Positions 61,140 through 64,000 of a stretch of 64,000 bases of DNA are shown piece after piece (within the stretch, counting starts at the first letter, position 1; each line of letters opens with the position of its first letter). The notes beneath the pieces are model-generated. The model was given only the letters and a program-made list of their open reading frames with translations. It did no database searches and was not told the origin of the DNA. The translations under genes and the position numbers were made by a program. The stretch is from Poriferisodalis sp965208485 (lineage in GTDB: Bacteria; Actinomycetota; Acidimicrobiia; Acidimicrobiales; Poriferisodalaceae): assembly GCF_965208485.1 (NCBI RefSeq), contig NZ_OZ242344.1, positions 4,216,001 to 4,280,000 on the forward strand, in the 5' to 3' direction.

Positions 61140-63224
61140 ATGCGCCTGTTCTCACACCGCAAGCGAGCCGCTGCGGCGGGTCCATTGCCGACCGAACTGC
61201 TGCCCCGGCGCGCACTCGGGACACTCGACGCTGCGAGGGGACTGCCCGAGGGGCCGCTCGCACTGGCGACGCCGGGCGAGTGGGGTGTGGCCCATGTCTT
61301 CGGCGACATCGTCGACGTCTTCACAGCTTGCCGGACAGCGGACGTCCTGGCAGCGCCGGCGCCGATGCCCAGCGCTCAGGCGGCGGTGGACAACATGCGC
61401 GGGTACTGCTTCTTTCTTGACGCCGACCTTGCCGGCATCTGCGAGCCGTCATCGGCGTGCTGGCGTGGCGAACCGATCGAGGGACACCGCAGTGCCATCG
61501 CCATCGTCGTGGGGATCGGGCGACCGATCCGGCCCGGCGAGCCGGGATATGAGTGGATCAGCGGGTCCGAGCAGGACAACGCCGACCTGCGTGCCACCGA
61601 GATCGCCACTGTGCTCACGCGGTATCTCGGCACGCTCGGATACAGCGCGACCGCACACACCGCCGCAGCTTCCGACCTCGACCGTTACCGGGTTGCTGTC
61701 GAAGCCGGCGTGCTCGAAGCCGGGCGCCGCGGACTCGGCCACCCTTTCCTGAAGCGGGGGTTTGCCGTCTCGGTGGTGACGACGAGTCTTGAGCTGACGC
61801 CTGACGGACCGCTCGCCCCGCGCAATGCGCTGCAGAGCCTGCGCATCGCCACAAAGCACTGGCTGGGCTGGGGCGGCACCCGGCCGGGGTGGAGCCGCCT
61901 GGACGGTCGCCATCGCCCATGGCACCTGGGCCGCTACCCGATGGAGAAAGTGAAGCGTGTCGACGAGCCGACCACGCTCGTCATCGCCGAAGAGGTCAAG
62001 CGGCCCGCCGCCCGCCACAACTTCTTCGTCCGCGCCGGCGCCGGCGACCTCGGGCCCAGGCCGCGCAAGGAGGTGGCCCGGTTCATCCGCAAGGCGCCGC
62101 ACGGCATCGCCTCGCAGGAGATGCTGCGGCGCTTGGTGCCGCTGCAGCGCGGGGACGCTGCGCCCGAGGTGGCTGCCGGGGTCGACGATGCCGACGCGAA
62201 CGCCGATGCGGTCAAAGCGCTGGGCCATTTCATCGGCGCCGACATGACCGGCGTGTGCGAAGCGCCCACCTACGCCTGGTATTCGCACCGCCCCGACGGT
62301 TCGCCGATCGAGAATCTGCACCGCAACGCCATTGTGTTCGTGCTCGACCAGGGCTTCGAGACCATGGAGGGCGCATCGGGCGACGACTGGATCAGCGGCG
62401 CCCAGTCGATGCGGGCCTACCTGCGGGCGTCGGTCATCGCCAACGCGATCGCTGCGCAGATACGTCGGCTCGGCTACGCCGCGCAGGCCCACACCGCCGC
62501 CGACGACGAGATCAACCACATCCCGCTGCTGCTGTCTGCGGGCATCGGTGAGCTGTCGCGCATCGGCGAGCTGGTGCTGAACCCGTTCGTGGGGCCGCGC
62601 TTCAAGTCCGGCGCGGTCACGACCGACATGCCGCTGACGCCGGATCGGCCGATCGATTTCGGATTGCAGGACTTCTGCACCAAGTGCACCAAGTGCGCCC
62701 GGGAGTGCCCGGTGGGCGCGATCCGGTTCGGCGACAAGGTGATGTTCAACGGCTATGAGATGTGGAAGCCCGACGTGGATCGCTGTGCTCGCTACCGCAT
62801 CACCAACATGCGCGGCTCGGCCTGCGGGCGGTGCATGAAGACGTGTCCCTACAACATCGAGGGCGTGCTGGCCGAGCGGCCGTTCCAGTGGGCGGCGATG
62901 AAACTGCCGTTCGCCCGTTCGTGGATCGCACGGCTCGACGACAGGCTCGGCCGGGGCGAGATCAACCAGGCCAAGAAGTGGTGGGTCGACATCGAGGTGC
63001 TCGACGACGTGCCGGTCGAGCCGCCCAAGGGCGCCAACACGCGCGGACTCAGTCTCGGGCGCAAGCCGCGGGATGAGTCGGGGTTCGCGATGTTCCCGCC
63101 CGAGATGGCGCCGCCCGGCCCGGACGGCATGGCGCCCTTCCCGCTGGATCGCGAGGCCGGCATCGCAGCCTCCCACCAAGCCGAACGGCCCGCTGCAGCC
63201 CGCGAACGCATCACGCAGCGATGA
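61140..63224 (+). CDS. Reductive dehalogenase-like protein with duplicated core domain
   Basis: A 694-residue cytosolic protein (no Tat or signal sequence) of the cobalamin/Fe-S RdhA-QueG superfamily. The C-terminal core (about 356-506; GHFIGADMTGVCEAPTYAWY) is followed by a ferredoxin domain with two [4Fe-4S] motifs: Cys513, 516, 519 and 523 (CTKCTKCARECP) and Cys562, 565 and 569 (CGRCMKTCPYN). An N-terminal copy of the core (about 82-226; CFFLDADLAGICEPSSACW) is clearly homologous but has no ferredoxin part. The layout resembles the catabolic, oxygen-tolerant dehalogenases such as NpRdhA, but without a fused flavin reductase. An excellent AGAAGGAGGT site (61123-61132) precedes the ATG. The substrate is unknown. 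Confidence 0.8.
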   Translation: MRLFSHRKRAAAAGPLPTELLPRRALGTLDAARGLPEGPLALATPGEWGVAHVFGDIVDVFTACRTADVLAAPAPMPSAQAAVDNMRGYCFFLDADLAGICEPSSACWRGEPIEGHRSAIAIVVGIGRPIRPGEPGYEWISGSEQDNADLRATEIATVLTRYLGTLGYSATAHTAAASDLDRYRVAVEAGVLEAGRRGLGHPFLKRGFAVSVVTTSLELTPDGPLAPRNALQSLRIATKHWLGWGGTRPGWSRLDGRHRPWHLGRYPMEKVKRVDEPTTLVIAEEVKRPAARHNFFVRAGAGDLGPRPRKEVARFIRKAPHGIASQEMLRRLVPLQRGDAAPEVAAGVDDADANADAVKALGHFIGADMTGVCEAPTYAWYSHRPDGSPIENLHRNAIVFVLDQGFETMEGASGDDWISGAQSMRAYLRASVIANAIAAQIRRLGYAAQAHTAADDEINHIPLLLSAGIGELSRIGELVLNPFVGPRFKSGAVTTDMPLTPDRPIDFGLQDFCTKCTKCARECPVGAIRFGDKVMFNGYEMWKPDVDRCARYRITNMRGSACGRCMKTCPYNIEGVLAERPFQWAAMKLPFARSWIARLDDRLGRGEINQAKKWWVDIEVLDDVPVEPPKGANTRGLSLGRKPRDESGFAMFPPEMAPPGPDGMAPFPLDREAGIAASHQAERPAAARERITQR

Positions 63225-63340
63225 AGGCGCTGACAGGCAGATCCTCCTTGTTCAACGCTAGCCCGGCCGGAAATCTCCCAAGAATTCTCCGGACCGCCCC
63301 AAGCGGCGAGAACCCGCACCCCGGAACACGGTCGGGCAGC

Positions 63341-64000
63341 TCAGGGCTCGATCAGCGGTGCCGTGGTGAACACGGTCAGGTCGGCGAACAGCGACTGCAG
63401 GAGCGCTCGATCACCGACGATCTCGACGCCGTCGAGCGCGCTGGCGTCATTGAGCGCAGCGACGAATGTGGCCCGGTCGGTACGCACTGAGGCCGCGGCG
63501 CCGGGATCGACGGCGTCGTGGCGATGGTGCACGGCCGAGCGGCCGACGCCGAGCACATGGTCCTCATCGAGGTCGATGAAGCGGAAATTGAACGTCACCG
63601 GCCCTGCCGTGAATGCGTCGGGGTCGAAGCGGACACCGATCACGTCGAAAAGGTGCTCCGCGCTCATGGCTTGTGACATGTCCCGGGTGGGGATGCGGCC
63701 CCAGTCAGGGGAGCCCTCCCGCAGTTCCTTCGCGCCCATCAGGTAGGCATTGCGCCAAGTGGCTGACTCTGACTGGTAGCCCAGTTGTTCCAGCGCTTCG
63801 GCTTGCAGGCTGCGGGCCTCTCGGTTTGCCGGGTCGGCGAACACCAGGTGGTCGACGACCTGGGCCACCCAGCGGTACTCGCCCCGCTCGAAGCACTCGC
63901 GTGCCTTCGACAGCACGGCGTCGGCGCCGCCCATGAATTCGACGTAGTTCGTGCCGGCCTCGACAGGCGGCAACGGGTCGAGGTTGGCCGGGTTGCCGTC
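63341..64000 (-). CDS. Alkyl sulfatase (SdsA1/BDS1 type), C-terminal part
   Basis: The frame is open past the right edge of the window, so this is the C-terminal 219 residues of a longer protein. NPANLDPLPPVEAGTNYVEF, then GGADAVLSKARECFERGEYRW and the dimerisation domain (QLGYQSESATWRNAYLMGAK), match linear primary-alkylsulfohydrolases. The last 110 residues form the SCP2-like C-terminal domain (FNFRFIDLDEDHVLGV). These enzymes release sulfate from alkyl sulfates. The Zn-binding metallo-beta-lactamase part lies beyond 64000. Confidence 0.9.
   Translation of the reverse strand, partial: DGNPANLDPLPPVEAGTNYVEFMGGADAVLSKARECFERGEYRWVAQVVDHLVFADPANREARSLQAEALEQLGYQSESATWRNAYLMGAKELREGSPDWGRIPTRDMSQAMSAEHLFDVIGVRFDPDAFTAGPVTFNFRFIDLDEDHVLGVGRSAVHHRHDAVDPGAAASVRTDRATFVAALNDASALDGVEIVGDRALLQSLFADLTVFTTAPLIEP

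Overview
The window is high-GC DNA with G/C-ending codons, many GTG starts and many 1-4 bp stop/start overlaps. The order yebC-ruvCAB-queA-tgt-yajC-secDF-(TA)-rel-hisS-aspS-alaS-ruvX-mltG, followed by scpAB-rluB and tyrA-aroA/cmk-plsC-ispH-der, is that of an actinobacterium. The QueA/Tgt pair, the fused indolepyruvate oxidoreductase, and secreted proteins carrying Calx-beta, cadherin-like and cell-wall-binding-2 repeats suggest the class Acidimicrobiia (inference; no 16S gene is present).

Region 1 (1-25,235) is informational housekeeping: Holliday-junction processing (RuvABC), queuosine tRNA modification (QueA, Tgt), Sec export (YajC-SecD-SecF), the stringent response (Rel), four tRNA synthetases (HisS, AspS, AlaS, and TrpS on the minus strand), RuvX, MltG, condensin subunits ScpA/ScpB and pseudouridine synthase RluB. 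A Phd/RelE-type toxin-antitoxin pair sits between secF and rel. Remnants of a RelE toxin and of an ISAzo13-type transposase lie in two of the gaps.

Region 2 (25,236-43,954) is metabolic: a fused indolepyruvate:ferredoxin oxidoreductase, TyrA, an AroA-cytidylate kinase fusion, an acyltransferase, a decayed RHH/PIN toxin-antitoxin remnant, IspH, a radical-SAM/DUF512 protein, the GTPase Der, tRNA-Pro(GGG), a DUF427 gene, a ferredoxin-reductase-like flavoprotein and ribonucleotide reductase NrdA/NrdB. The DUF427 gene has an in-frame TGA exactly where the family has its Cys in the CPWKG-type motif. The frame is intact on both sides, and a 6-bp hairpin with a GGTC loop follows at bacterial-SECIS distance, so it is a candidate selenoprotein.

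Region 3 (43,955-59,323) is an accessory surface island. It has two tandemly duplicated GH16-like secreted proteins (minus strand) and a third, divergent one on the plus strand that overlaps a 2,694-residue adhesin. The adhesin has Calx-beta and cadherin-like domains, an apparently perfect 1,068-bp internal tandem duplication and three C-terminal cell-wall-binding repeats. An acidic secreted protein follows. The GH16 catalytic motif erodes stepwise across the three paralogues, while their C-terminal six residues stay identical.

Region 4 (59,324-64,000) holds the MeaB GTPase, a small membrane protein, a cytosolic reductive-dehalogenase-like protein with two copies of its core domain, and the C-terminal part of an alkyl sulfatase running off the window. 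A recurrent trait is short tandem repeats (12, 18, 28 and 30 bp) and low-complexity inserts, several of them inside essential enzymes.
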